Of a stretch of DNA of 64,000 bases, positions 54,665-64,000 are shown in pieces. Source of the DNA: Pempheris klunzingeri (Eukaryota > Chordata > Actinopteri > Acropomatiformes > Pempheridae). Below the pieces are notes generated by a model. That model was not told the origin of the DNA and did not search any database. It saw only the letters and a list, made by a program, of their open reading frames with translations. How positions within the stretch are numbered: the first letter of the stretch is position 1; every line of letters starts with the position of its first letter. Where the stretch lies: contig NC_092012.1 in assembly GCF_042242105.1 (NCBI RefSeq), forward strand, positions 9,323,970-9,387,969, in the 5' to 3' direction. The position numbers and the translations under genes are program-made.

Positions 54665-54688
54665 TAGTGTGTGTGTGTGTGTGTGTTG
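54665..54688. repeat. (TG)n microsatellite
   Basis: Short TG run. Intergenic. Confidence 0.9.
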
Positions 54689-56009
54689 TAGATGTTTTTC
54701 AGGGTGTGTCTTCTTCTGATTCACGTACCTCTGTCCTGAGATACAGTATCTGTGGGATATGTGTCTTTACCACCACAGAGTGTGTACACATCAACACACA
54801 TACACATCTCTTTGTCCATACACAAAATCTATCTGTCAATTAGTACATTAATCAGCCAGAGTGTGTGGGGCAGTCAATTGTGCGTCTGATTCTGTACAAA
54901 GACTTTCAAAATGCCTCGATGAGCTCATTAAGGGAGTTCTGGCTTCACAGAGAACTGGGACCTCAGCCAGAAGAATATCATGTCATGATCCTGCAACACA
55001 TTCATCATCTACACAAGCTCCCTGCTGCTTGAACCCATCCTCCCTTATCAAAGACACATACCGTCTTTCATCCTCATCTTGTTTTATTTTCCTCACTGTT
55101 CTCTATAATGATCTATGAAAAAACCCACAATGATTTATGAAGGTTTGCGTTTTTGTGTTTTCCTCCGTCTGTCCTCACAGACCTCACAAACATGGGGCCC
55201 TGTTGAGGCCCTCTTGCTTTTCATCTCTGCATGTCATGCACTTCTCTGCATGTATTGCAAGATGGACAACTTCCCTCATCACTTGTCAGGGTCAGATACG
55301 GGACAGCCACCCTTCAAAGCATGTCACGCTGAAGGACAAGGACACACAGTCTCTTTACTCCCTTTGCCGCCGTCCTGCACTGAGGAAAACCATGAATTTT
55401 CAAAGTATTGCTTTTAAGAATCCAAAACAAATATGTCAATAACCATGTATGTTGTTACTTTACCTAAGCAGAAACATATTTTAAAATCAAACTTAAATCA
55501 AGCCAGTTTTAGTTGTATCGCCCCAAATCACAAATTTGTCTCAGCTGCTGCTGTTTTTTTTTCTTTATTTCTGTTTTTGATACTTTATGCACATTTGAGT
55601 GTGTGTGGATACTTCTTTTGCTGGAGTGTCCCTAGATTGCTGCCAGGTGGCTGCTATGTAGTTTGATGTGGTTGCTAAGGTATTAATGGATGGATGTTAG
55701 GATGTTTAAGGTGATAATTAGGGTTTTACAGGAGGTTGTTGTGGCGCTTTAATATGGTTGATAGGGTGTTTTCTAAGTGGTTACTATGGTATTCTGGGCA
55801 GCTGCACGGGCAGTATTTGGTGGTTTCTGAATGGAGTGAAAATGAACTTGCTGAAGTCAGCTAACATTAACACTATAACTTTTACTTTGCATACACAAAC
55901 TAGAGGTGTTCAATACATGTGTGAACAAATAAAAAAAAATAAAAAAAAGCTGGTAAATGAGCTGAGAGACTGAGAGAAGAACATGATTACGTGAGCATTG
56001 TAACCATTA

Positions 56010-56400
56010 GTCACCCATTAATTTGTGGACTGCCATTTTGAATCCTCGAGTTTAGCATTTTGGCCGTCGCGATCTTGGTTTTGGTTTTGCGTCTGATTGG
56101 TTAGGTTAAAACATGCTGTCTATTTTCACCTATTTTACTCAAAATGGGACCATAATTTACAAAATTGAGGAAGGCTTGACACTAGAGACCATAAACTCAT
56201 TAGGAAAATGTTTACTCAGGTAATAAATCAAGTAGAAGGGCCATTTTGTTATAGACATCCATATAATCGGACTTCTTTTTGGAGCCAGTGAAGTGCCCCC
56301 TGCTGGCCATTAGAAAGACTGCAGGTTTAATACACTTGTGCATTTTAGCTTTTCAGACCCAGAAGTTACGTCCATGTCTTTTACACAGTCTGTGATTGTA
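56010..56400 (+). mobile_element. Dispersed teleost repeat near the 3' end of ccdc81
   Basis: Contains GAGACCATAAACTCATTAGG, GGTAATAAATCAAGTAGAAG, CCCCCTGCTGGCCATTAGAA and CTTTTCAGACCCAGAAGTTA. I recall this order from a high-copy percomorph repeat. It lies about 280 bp downstream of the ccdc81 stop codon. Confidence 0.6.
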
Positions 56401-56675
56401 ACATGCAATCGTTGGATATATGGATACCAAAAACAACCATAATTTTTGGGAAAATAAAAGTACAAAAGCAAACTAAAAAAAAGGGCAACAATACATATCT
56501 AATTAAAACAGAGGATAGTGCGTACTGCACACCATAACATTCACTTATGCTTCACATATGCTTAAATTATTATCTGCATCTTTGATGACCGTCCTATTAT
56601 GAGTTACAAGGGTTGAGCTCTTGTTCAGACTGTGAGGTATCGATGCTCGAATGCAGCTGTTGGCCACACTGTTCA

Positions 56676-59600
56676 TCATATCATGAACTGGGAGCCGGAG
56701 AGGTAATGAGAGTCCTTCCAGATGCTGGTCTCTCCGCAGTTGGAGGTCCTCCTCTTACACTGGCAACAGCGCCTGTACTCTGCAAGCTTATCTACCAGGA
56801 GCTGACCAGCAGACCTGAATGAATGGCCAGGAAAACATGTCATCCCGCATGAATGGTTTAGATCAGCATGTATCTTTTAGGTCAGTCAGTAACTACAGTA
56901 GGTACAGTACATCACAATCAGATGATTTTGAATTGCAGCACACGCAGCATAACTTGTCAAAATGGGCCTGTAGTGTCATCTCTAAAACTGGGAACTAAAA
57001 TTAGGAACATTAGCTGTGAGTCAGTTTCAGCAAGGATGAGCCAGCTTCAACGCCAGTCAGACTAAGTGCGTGTTTGAATGTTTAAAGTGTATGTTCTGTT
57101 TAATCTTTAACTTATGAATATACGAATAACAGAAAGGGCATGGGTGAATGCTGATGGAGGCTGAAGCTGATCGTACATCCACACACCTCAAGAGGCGCCT
57201 CTCCTCTTCCTCTCGTTGGTGTTTAAGCTTCACACTGCGACTCCAGTCGTCCTCTAGTGACTTTTTAATGTCCCGTTTCTTCTCAAAGCGATTAATTCGG
57301 TCCAATATTAACCTGGGGGAAATGTAGACAGAGAAAAACTACAATAGTTTATACTGGAAAAAATGTTTTGGACTAAGGCTGCTTCTGCTTTTTTTTCCTC
57401 AACATCCTCATTGTTGTCCATTTCTGTCATAATCCTTTCCGTCACTCACTCCGTTTTGTTGCGTTTGAGAATCTCTCTCTCTTTCTCCAGCTGTTCTTGG
57501 CGGTTGTTCAGTTCTTCCTTCTTCCTCTGAGTAGCAGTACTGAAATTTACCTGGAAGAGCTGCCAGTATACAGAATAACATCACATCAACTTCAATATGT
57601 AGTAGACCAATTTAAAAAAGACGTGACAGTAACAGGCCTGATAATATTTGTAGGCCTGTAAACCACTAAAAAAATAGCCCACCTTAAATGAGTTACACCT
57701 CAACCAGCTGCAATGTGAAACTGCTGCTTATATCTTTATACATCAATGATATTAATCTACTGTAAAATACACAATAATATAACTCCCTGAAAGGAGTGAT
57801 TCTGCAGAATTTTTACTTTTGGTACTTGTAGTAAATTTTCCCAATAATACTACTGTACTTTTGATGTAAAACTTTGAATGCAGGACTACTTTACTTACAA
57901 AGGAAAAAAGTATTTTCACACTGTATTATTAAGTAAAGAATCTGAGTACCTCTTCCACCACTACGAAAAACAAAAACAATGCAGAGACTTTTACTTTAAT
58001 GAACTAGCTATGACTTGTGTTATTTCTGCCAGTTGAAAAGTCAGGTTTATGGCAGCAGTAACAAACAGAGGCGACCTTCTGTGCCCTCTCTCGGCTCTCT
58101 GTGTTGCTGGCTGCCGTCTCACAGCGGGTGAACCCGGGGTTGTCAGACTGGCACTCTGGAGGGTCTGTGCACTTCTTATCTTCCACCTATAGGTCAGAGC
58201 AGAGTCATTTAAGTTGTAAGGTTACAACAGAGTAGGCCGTGGCGTAACATGCTCCCTCGGTGGTAGGTGGCCTGGCCTGGTGGCAGGTCTTTTCTGGCAA
58301 AAATATAGAGAGTAGGTTCTCCCTGAAATTAGTTACATGGCTTATTTTGGCATCTTTACCCACAATGCAACTCAGCCGCTGACAGTTCGGTCAGATATTC
58401 GTGTATGTTATGCTAGTAACAGCTGATATAGCCTCAAAGCAGAGTTGAGAAGTGTGCTACAGATTTAAAGCCTACAGATGTAAACTGTTCTTGTACTTGT
58501 ATTAGCTGGGCTGTGTCTTATTTATTTATTTAGTTCGTTTTTTGGTGGTGTTCATATAATATAGTACTTTGAATGAGTTGGAAGAAGACGTCTATTCAAC
58601 ATGAGTTTTAATGACGCAGTGTGACTCTGACAATTCCTTATGGTGCAATAATAAACTAAGTAACCAGATTACTGTGTTTTGAAAGCTGTTTTTAATGCTT
58701 CACGTGCTCTGTCAGGGCTGCGGGCATGCACTTGTACCCCTGAGCAGCAGGATGGGCAGTGGTCTCACTCTGCCGCCTTCCTTTGACCTACACCCTTCCT
58801 CAAGCTGCACACCACAGCAGCACATTTGACTTTACTCACTTTCCTCCCCGTATTCAGAGGTGCTCATTGCTTGTGCTGCTTTATTTGTATGTGTGCTTTT
58901 AAACAAAGAGTCCAAAAAGTATTTTCAACAACATCCTTTGCAGAAGTGAACTTTGTGAACACGTTTCTTGCCTGAGTGTCCAGAGCCCTCTTGTAATGGT
59001 TTGTTCTCTGGTGTTTATGTTGGAGCTGCTGAGCCTTCAGCAAGGCTAACCTAAAACACATATACATACACAACAGATGATGCACTATTTATCACAATGG
59101 ATGATTATGCGAAATGCTTTGACAGTTTCAGCACAGTACTCACTCCTGGATCAGCTGGGCCCGGTCTAGTTGGTCCATGAGATGACGGTTCTGCTGGTCT
59201 CGAGCCTCATGTTGCCGCCTGCTCTCTATCTGGCTCTGGAGCTCATTCATGTAATGATGCTGCCGAATCCTCCTAGCAGGAGTGAGGGGCCGAGCCGGGA
59301 AGATGAATGAAGTCTAAACACAAGCAGCCCAAAGAAGATATTGAATTTTAACAAGCCACTGTTCAAAAAAGCAGTGAGTGTGATTTAGATTTAGTTTAGA
59401 TTTAATTTTTAAAGTAGTCACCCTTAAGATTTTCATGAACTCAAACCCAATTTTTGACTATTTGTGGATTATTTTTCTGTTATATAGCCATTCAATATCT
59501 TTACCTCTGCAAAGTGTTTTTCATTGTTAGTGGCCCACAATGGTCTAAATTTGTATAGCATCTTTCTAGTCATTTCGACTATTCAACTTTACATCCTCAT

Positions 59601-61919
59601 TCACCCATTCAGGAGGAATCTAAGTTGGAGGAGAATATTCTTTCACACATATTCACACACTGAAGCTATGTTGGGGTTCAGTGTCTTTTTCAAGGACACT
59701 TAAGTCATGCTGACTTAGAGGAGCCGGGGCCAGCTCCTGACTGACTTCCGAAACATATACTTGTTTGGCTGCACTATAAACAGATAAAACAGTTGCTCCT
59801 CTGTTGTATTTCTTACAAATCGAACCACAGACCTTCTGATTGATGGACAGCCACCCAAAGATTTCATAGGAAATTCACAGTGTATATTTATCTTATAAAT
59901 ATCAGCTTTACTAATCTCAAGTTGGCTGCCTTACTGTTACCTTCCCCACATTGATATCAGAGCTGTATTAAGCTACTGCTCATGCAAACCAGACATCCAA
60001 CAGCTGCTGGGGCCCATTTTAACAGTACTGGAAAAACATAGGGTGACTTTATTGTAAGCAGTCACAGAAAATGCTATGTATTTATCTCACCAAGGTTAGC
60101 ATAAAACATGATCCTTCATCTTGCCATTTTCTGCAGTTTTAAATATTGCAGGAGGTATTTGAACAGGGAGAAGAAAACACAGTGAGCCGTTAGCAGGTTG
60201 TACACCTGCAATTCCCCAGGAGAGTTGACTGTTAATTTGCTGTTGTGAAAACCTCAGATCACAGAAAAGCTCTTAACTGACTTGATATGTTTGTTTGGCT
60301 GCACTGTAAACAGATAAAACAGTTGTTCCTCTGTTGTATTTTTAACAAATTAGCTGCTCAAGGAGTGTTAGCTACCAGGACTGAAATCTTATTGGGATTA
60401 CTCACCGGGAAGAGAGAGGAGTAAGTTTTATCTTTCCGCTCTGACATTTGCAGGTTGAATCTAGCAACCTGCTTTGCATGCTCACGTTGCTCATTCAGCT
60501 TTTCCTGCCAGATGAACACACAAAAACACACATATTGACTGCAAAAAAAAAGACGTTGCGAGGACATGTCGGATCTTGGATAAAAAAAAGGAACTTTTTT
60601 CAGAGGGCAGATTTTTTGGCCCCTTAATTGATTCTTAGGGACATTGTGATCTGGTTAAGAGACTGTTTTATTGAACCATGATGTAATATTGGCAAAAACA
60701 ACATGCAAGACACTTAAACTTTGTTTCATATTGCATTTTTATATCCCACATGTTCCACTCTTCTTTCCCACTGCTGTGAAAAGGATAAAGCTTTTCTCTC
60801 AGCTCTCTGGCCCCAACTAGTCTGGAACCACCCTTAAATTGTTATGTTTTTTCTTTGTCGTTTTTACAAGTTTATAATTGCAGCTTTTACTTCGTCTTGA
60901 CATAATGGTTTGAGTGTTATCTGCCTCTGGCTGTTTTTACATCCTCAGTCTGTGTGCTTGTTGTTTTCTGATCTAACTCACACAAATCACCTTTAGTAAC
61001 CCACAATAGGCAGTATGTAATATGTATTGCGTTAATATTCTGTTTACAATATTAAAGCCTTTGCCCACTTGACCTGCACAATCACTAGCCACACTAGCAG
61101 CACTGCTCTGGGCAAGTTAATGTTTGTACGCATGTTGGTTAGTTTTTGGGTTGGTTCAGACTGCTGTTTGGTTCAGACATTCATTTGCAAAACTAATCAC
61201 ATCCCACTGGTCTCTGCTATACTTTGCATTTGTGTTAATAACCAAATGTTAGCATGCTAACATGCTAAACAAAGATAGCAACCATGGTAACCATTATACC
61301 TTCTAAACATTAGCATGAAGTCAGCATTGTCATCATGGAGATTTTACCATGCTGACATTAGCATTTAGATCATATAGCTAAGCCAACTTTGCATAGTGGC
61401 CAAACTGTGTAACTACAAAAATGGTGCCCGTGACGTGATGCCATTTTCCCAAAAAGACTTTTTTCTATAGACTTAAATTGTAAAAGAGACATCTATAAAT
61501 CAGCAGATACATTTTTTCAAGTTTTTTTGAGAGAATTTGATCCATTCGGTCTGATAACATTTGGAAAGTCTAGAAGGATCACACGATTAAATAATTTTAT
61601 CCCCATTCAAATTATCGGAGAGCTAGCCACCTTGGCAGGTCCGAGATGCTAGAGCGCATGCTTTATGGGCCCAATGATGCAGAAGATTCGGATACTTCTA
61701 CACCCAGGAAGTCAAACTTCTTTTTTGGTTTCATGCGCCACTGAGCAACTTTCATAGGAATGAATGGATGCCTGTTTCCAACGCTGTGTCCAGCTCTCTT
61801 TATACATCCATGGTTCAGAGACAATTTTAGAATTTAGTTTTGTTATCAAGTTGAAAGTGTTTCAACTTAAGCTGATCTCATCATCTCTAGTCTTATGCAC
61901 ATATGAGTGCACACAGGCC

Positions 61920-61979
<60 letters not shown>

Positions 61980-63805
61980 AGTTGTTCATCCATGTACTGC
62001 TTGTCTCTCTGTTGTTCTTTAAGCAGTAACAGTTTCTCTTGATCTTTCTCTTCTGCCTCTTGCTGTTCCCTCAGGTAGACTGGAACGTTCCTCTGGGCCC
62101 GCTGCATACACAGGTAGCACAGCTCCTATGGTGACAATCAGTCCACATGAAACTGAGATGACACTTGTTGCGATTAAACACTGTAATTGATTAGTAATGT
62201 AAACATAGAATTAATTTCCTCATATATTTTGAATGTCAGGAATTTGTAGAGAATGCATTTTTTATGGTTTATATTCAGATTTAGGAACATCCCCTCAGAT
62301 CCCTTGACATCTGGACTGTGTTGTCATGCTCTGCTTCCATAGCTATTTTGAATGTAATTTAATTCTCCATCCCTCCATTTTCTGAACAATTTATCCCGTG
62401 CAGGATTGAAGAGCTGAAGCCTGTCAGAGCACACACTGGGTGAAAGGTGGGGTATACCCAGGGCAATATTATACTCAAAGAATAACATAAATAATACATA
62501 ACTCCCTATAACTCACACCTAATGTCAGGTAAATCCATCTTGAACCTTCAATTTTGGAGACGACTATAAAAACCAGACTTGATCTGCACTAACACACCTA
62601 CAGTGGAGGGATACATGATGAGCGTACCTAGACATGCATACACTCACCTGTCCAGCACGGGTGTGGCCAGAGCAGCTAGCATTCACATGAGGTTCATCCA
62701 GGTTGGGAGAAACGGCTGGTGATGAGATGGAAATGGTGGGCCTGGGAGTGGAAACATATGCTGTTTATCAGAGAGAATGACTTCCTTGTACATGTGCAGT
62801 TTGGTGTTACCTTACAGTCGAGTGGAATATAATCTCTTCTCTACCTAATCTAGTTTATCTATACCCAGTTTATCATATCTAACTAGTGTGATTTTCAGTA
62901 TGCGAGCATTAGATTTGAATTAAATGTTCAATTCCTTATGTATTATTATACTCATGTTGGGAGGCATGAACATGTCATTTTATTTCACATTATGACCCGT
63001 CCTGGAGCTTACTAAATATCATTTGGGTTGCGTTATTGAACCCGAAAACAAGATGTACTGAAGAGAATGTAAATAGAAACCAAATATACAAACTTGTTGG
63101 TAGGTGTTTGATTTTGCTTTTTATTTAAGGGACCAGAAGTTTAGAAATAGTAATGGAAAATTAACTTTATTCAATGATACATCACAAAAGAATTCTTGTA
63201 GACAGCTGTATTTGTAAAAGTCTTATTTTGTTAAGCCATTGTTGCACCATCTACATGAAGACATGGAGGAGTGATATATATCCACCCATCCATCCATCCA
63301 TCCATTATCTACACTGCTTATCCGTCAGGTTCGCGGGGTATATGATATATGATATTATAAGTGAGTTACCCTAATTAGGAGTATTATCATCTTTAGAGAC
63401 ACTGAAAATATAAGATAACACTTTCCATTACAGTTTACCCAGATTACAGGTGTGTGTGTGTGTGTGTGTGGATGCTGACAGTGCAGGGAGGTAATGACAG
63501 AAGAGGAATCTGTCCCACAGGTAGTTGTGCATCATTGATGGGGCTGGAAGCTGCCTCGGGGCTCTAACAATATGAGACCACCACTGAGCTCTCAGCTCTC
63601 ACTGACTGACTCATCTACCTGCAAACAACAGCTCTGCACTCTGCAAACTGAGCCTCTCTACAGAGTGTGTGCGCTTGTCTGCCTGTGTGTGTGTGTGTGT
63701 GTGTGTGTGTGGGGTACTTGTCTGTGGACTCAATAGGGGGCTTTGGATCCAGTTCTTCAGACAGGCTGACAGCTTTCATCTTGGCTTCTCTCAGTTGGGG
63801 AACTT
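56676..63805 (-). CDS. ccdc81: Coiled-coil domain-containing protein 81 (C-terminal part)
   Basis: Ten minus-strand exons, in reading order: 63805-63718, 62741-62648, 62125-61979, 60504-60406, 59313-59144, 59050-58972, 58186-58076, 57550-57450, 57312-57187 and 56814-56676 (TGA). They give 383 residues with consistent phases; the 5' part, including the N-terminal HU-like CCDC81 domains, lies beyond the right edge. Visible blocks: AGQELCYLCMQRAQRNVPVYL (a CxxC-type Cys pair); a long charged coiled-coil region; ARPLTPARR; HHYMNELQSQIE; YKRALDTQ; SLEDDWSRSVKLKHQRE; a second Cys pair CCQC; end SQFMI. These match the C-terminal half of human CCDC81 as I remember it. Its function is poorly known; proteomic work has tied it to centrosomes. 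Oddities: exon 58972 uses a GC donor, and the donors of exons 61979 and 63718 touch microsatellites. Confidence 0.88.
57797..57965 (-). mobile_element. Fragment of the GTGGAAGTAGTACTCA-family repeat, reverse
   Basis: Ends with CTGAGTACCTCTTCCACCAC on the plus strand, preceded by AAAGTATTTTCACACTGTAT and GAATGCAGGACTACTTTACTT. It is the reverse-oriented start of the family seen at 9403-9750, inside a ccdc81 intron. Confidence 0.65.
59540..59865. mobile_element. Dispersed repeat with an internal 60-bp insertion
   Basis: Left part: TTTGTATAGCATCTTTCTAG, CATTCACCCATTC, CACATATTCACACACTGAAG. Centre: GGGGTTCAGTGTC, CAAGGACACTTAAG, GGAGCCGGGG. Right: ATCGAACCACAGACCTTCTG then ATTGATGGA. This is a teleost repeat as I recall it, interrupted at about 59761-59820 by sequence that also occurs at 60289-60350. 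Confidence 0.55.
61243..61385. mobile_element. Dispersed repeat fragment (GTTAGCATGCTAACATGCTAA)
   Basis: GTTAGCATGCTAACATGCTA followed by alternating GCATG/AGCAT words and CATGCTGACATTAGCATTTA. Related to the start of the element at 12955-13395. Confidence 0.55.
61400..61815 (+). mobile_element. Dispersed teleost repeat in a ccdc81 intron
   Basis: Contains AAAAGACTTTTTTCTATAGA, AGACATCTATAAATCAGCAG, AGGATCACACGATTAAATAA, TTATCGGAGAGCTAGCC, GATGCAGAAGATTCGGATAC, CCCAGGAAGTCAAACTTC and CACTGAGCAACTTTCATAGG. I recall this order as a high-copy percomorph repeat. Confidence 0.6.
61923..61978. repeat. ccdc81: (CA)n microsatellite at a ccdc81 splice donor
   Basis: About 28 CA units; on the minus strand (GT)n. 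The run starts one base after the last base of exon 62125-61979, so the donor GT is itself the first repeat unit. Confidence 0.95.
62367..62461 (+). mobile_element. Dispersed repeat tail (CCATTTTCTGAACAATTTATCC)
   Basis: CTCCATCCCTCCATTTTCTG, AACAATTTATCCCGTGCAGG, then GGTGAAAGGTGGGGTATACC. It resembles the 3' tail of a teleost LINE or LINE-derived repeat. A similar short tail lies at 63283-63330. Confidence 0.5.
63283..63330 (+). repeat. (CATC)n plus repeat tail
   Basis: CCATCCATCCATCCATTATC then TACACTGCTTATCCGTCAGG; the same tail type as at 62367-62461. Confidence 0.55.
63450..63470. repeat. (TG)n microsatellite
   Basis: Short TG run in a ccdc81 intron. Confidence 0.9.
63684..63710. repeat. 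ccdc81: (TG)n microsatellite near a ccdc81 splice donor
   Basis: TG run; on the minus strand it follows GTACCCC directly after exon 63805-63718, so it begins within about 8 bases of that donor. Confidence 0.95.
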
Positions 63806-64000
63806 CTGTGGAGACACACCACACTCTGAGTAGGTTTACTAAACATAACTGGACTTTATATGGTAGCTCCAAATCTATCATTATAGATTATGTTATTCTG
63901 CACCAACGTTATTATAGTTATCTAAAACTAAACTAAAAACTAAAGCTAGGTGTGAAAAAAAGTGGACTTTAAAAAAAACTTCAAATGAACTGAAACACAT

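Larger units (their letters stand above)
37986..56675. other. 19-kb gap between prss23 and ccdc81, repeat-rich
   Basis: I read both strands for exon-like blocks with good splice sites and conserved protein motifs and found none. Contents seen: dispersed repeats at 39866-40312, 42013-42275, 44399-44612, 48395-48615, 50630-50915, 53930-54015 and 56010-56400; a palindromic element near 47690-47830; and several CA/TG/TA microsatellites. The remainder is AT-rich and unassigned. Confidence 0.5.

Noticed and set aside
57057..57186. Read-through of the second-last ccdc81 exon (CVDVRSASASISIH...)
   Set aside because: The AG|GTGTGT donor and the conserved last exon (RSAGQLL...CCQC...SQFMI) fit the human protein better.

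Overview
The window is nuclear DNA of a ray-finned fish, most likely a spiny-rayed (percomorph) teleost. Three things point there. The genes are vertebrate, with short GT-AG introns. The encoded proteins align closely with human orthologues as I remember them. The introns and gaps are full of dispersed elements and CA/TG microsatellites of the kind common in percomorph genomes. No operons, CRISPR arrays, rRNA or tRNA genes were seen.

Five protein-coding genes can be built exon by exon, each with consistent reading phases across its junctions. (1) Positions 1-6374, plus strand: the 3' part of an angulin-family receptor gene, ILDR2-like with an LSR-like tail; its Ig domain lies left of the window. 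(2) 11470-17553, plus: a complete ildr1 gene (524 codons), a second angulin in tandem. (3) About 19460-31517, plus: tmem39a (493 codons from 26055), with a distant untranslated first exon and a 6-kb first intron that carries a decayed hAT-type transposase. (4) 35664-37612, minus: prss23, a secreted serine protease (405 codons) whose start codon sits on a 26-nt exon. (5) 56676-63805, minus: the 3' ten coding exons of ccdc81, running off the right edge.

Genes 1 and 2 encode proteins of tricellular tight junctions and share architecture: a Cys-rich juxtamembrane exon, one long low-complexity exon and a tiny last exon with a PDZ-type tail. ildr1 and tmem39a correspond to human 3q13.3, and prss23 and ccdc81 to human 11q14.2, so a synteny junction falls in the 4 kb between tmem39a and prss23. 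The 19 kb between prss23 and ccdc81 holds only repeats as far as I can see, although human ME3 lies in the matching position.

I found no evidence of a novel multi-gene system. The points most worth a second look are the tandem angulin pair, two ccdc81 splice donors that touch CA/TG microsatellites, a GC-AG intron in ccdc81, the 26-nt prss23 start exon, a possible spliced uORF in tmem39a, and a palindromic MITE-like hairpin near 47.75 kb.
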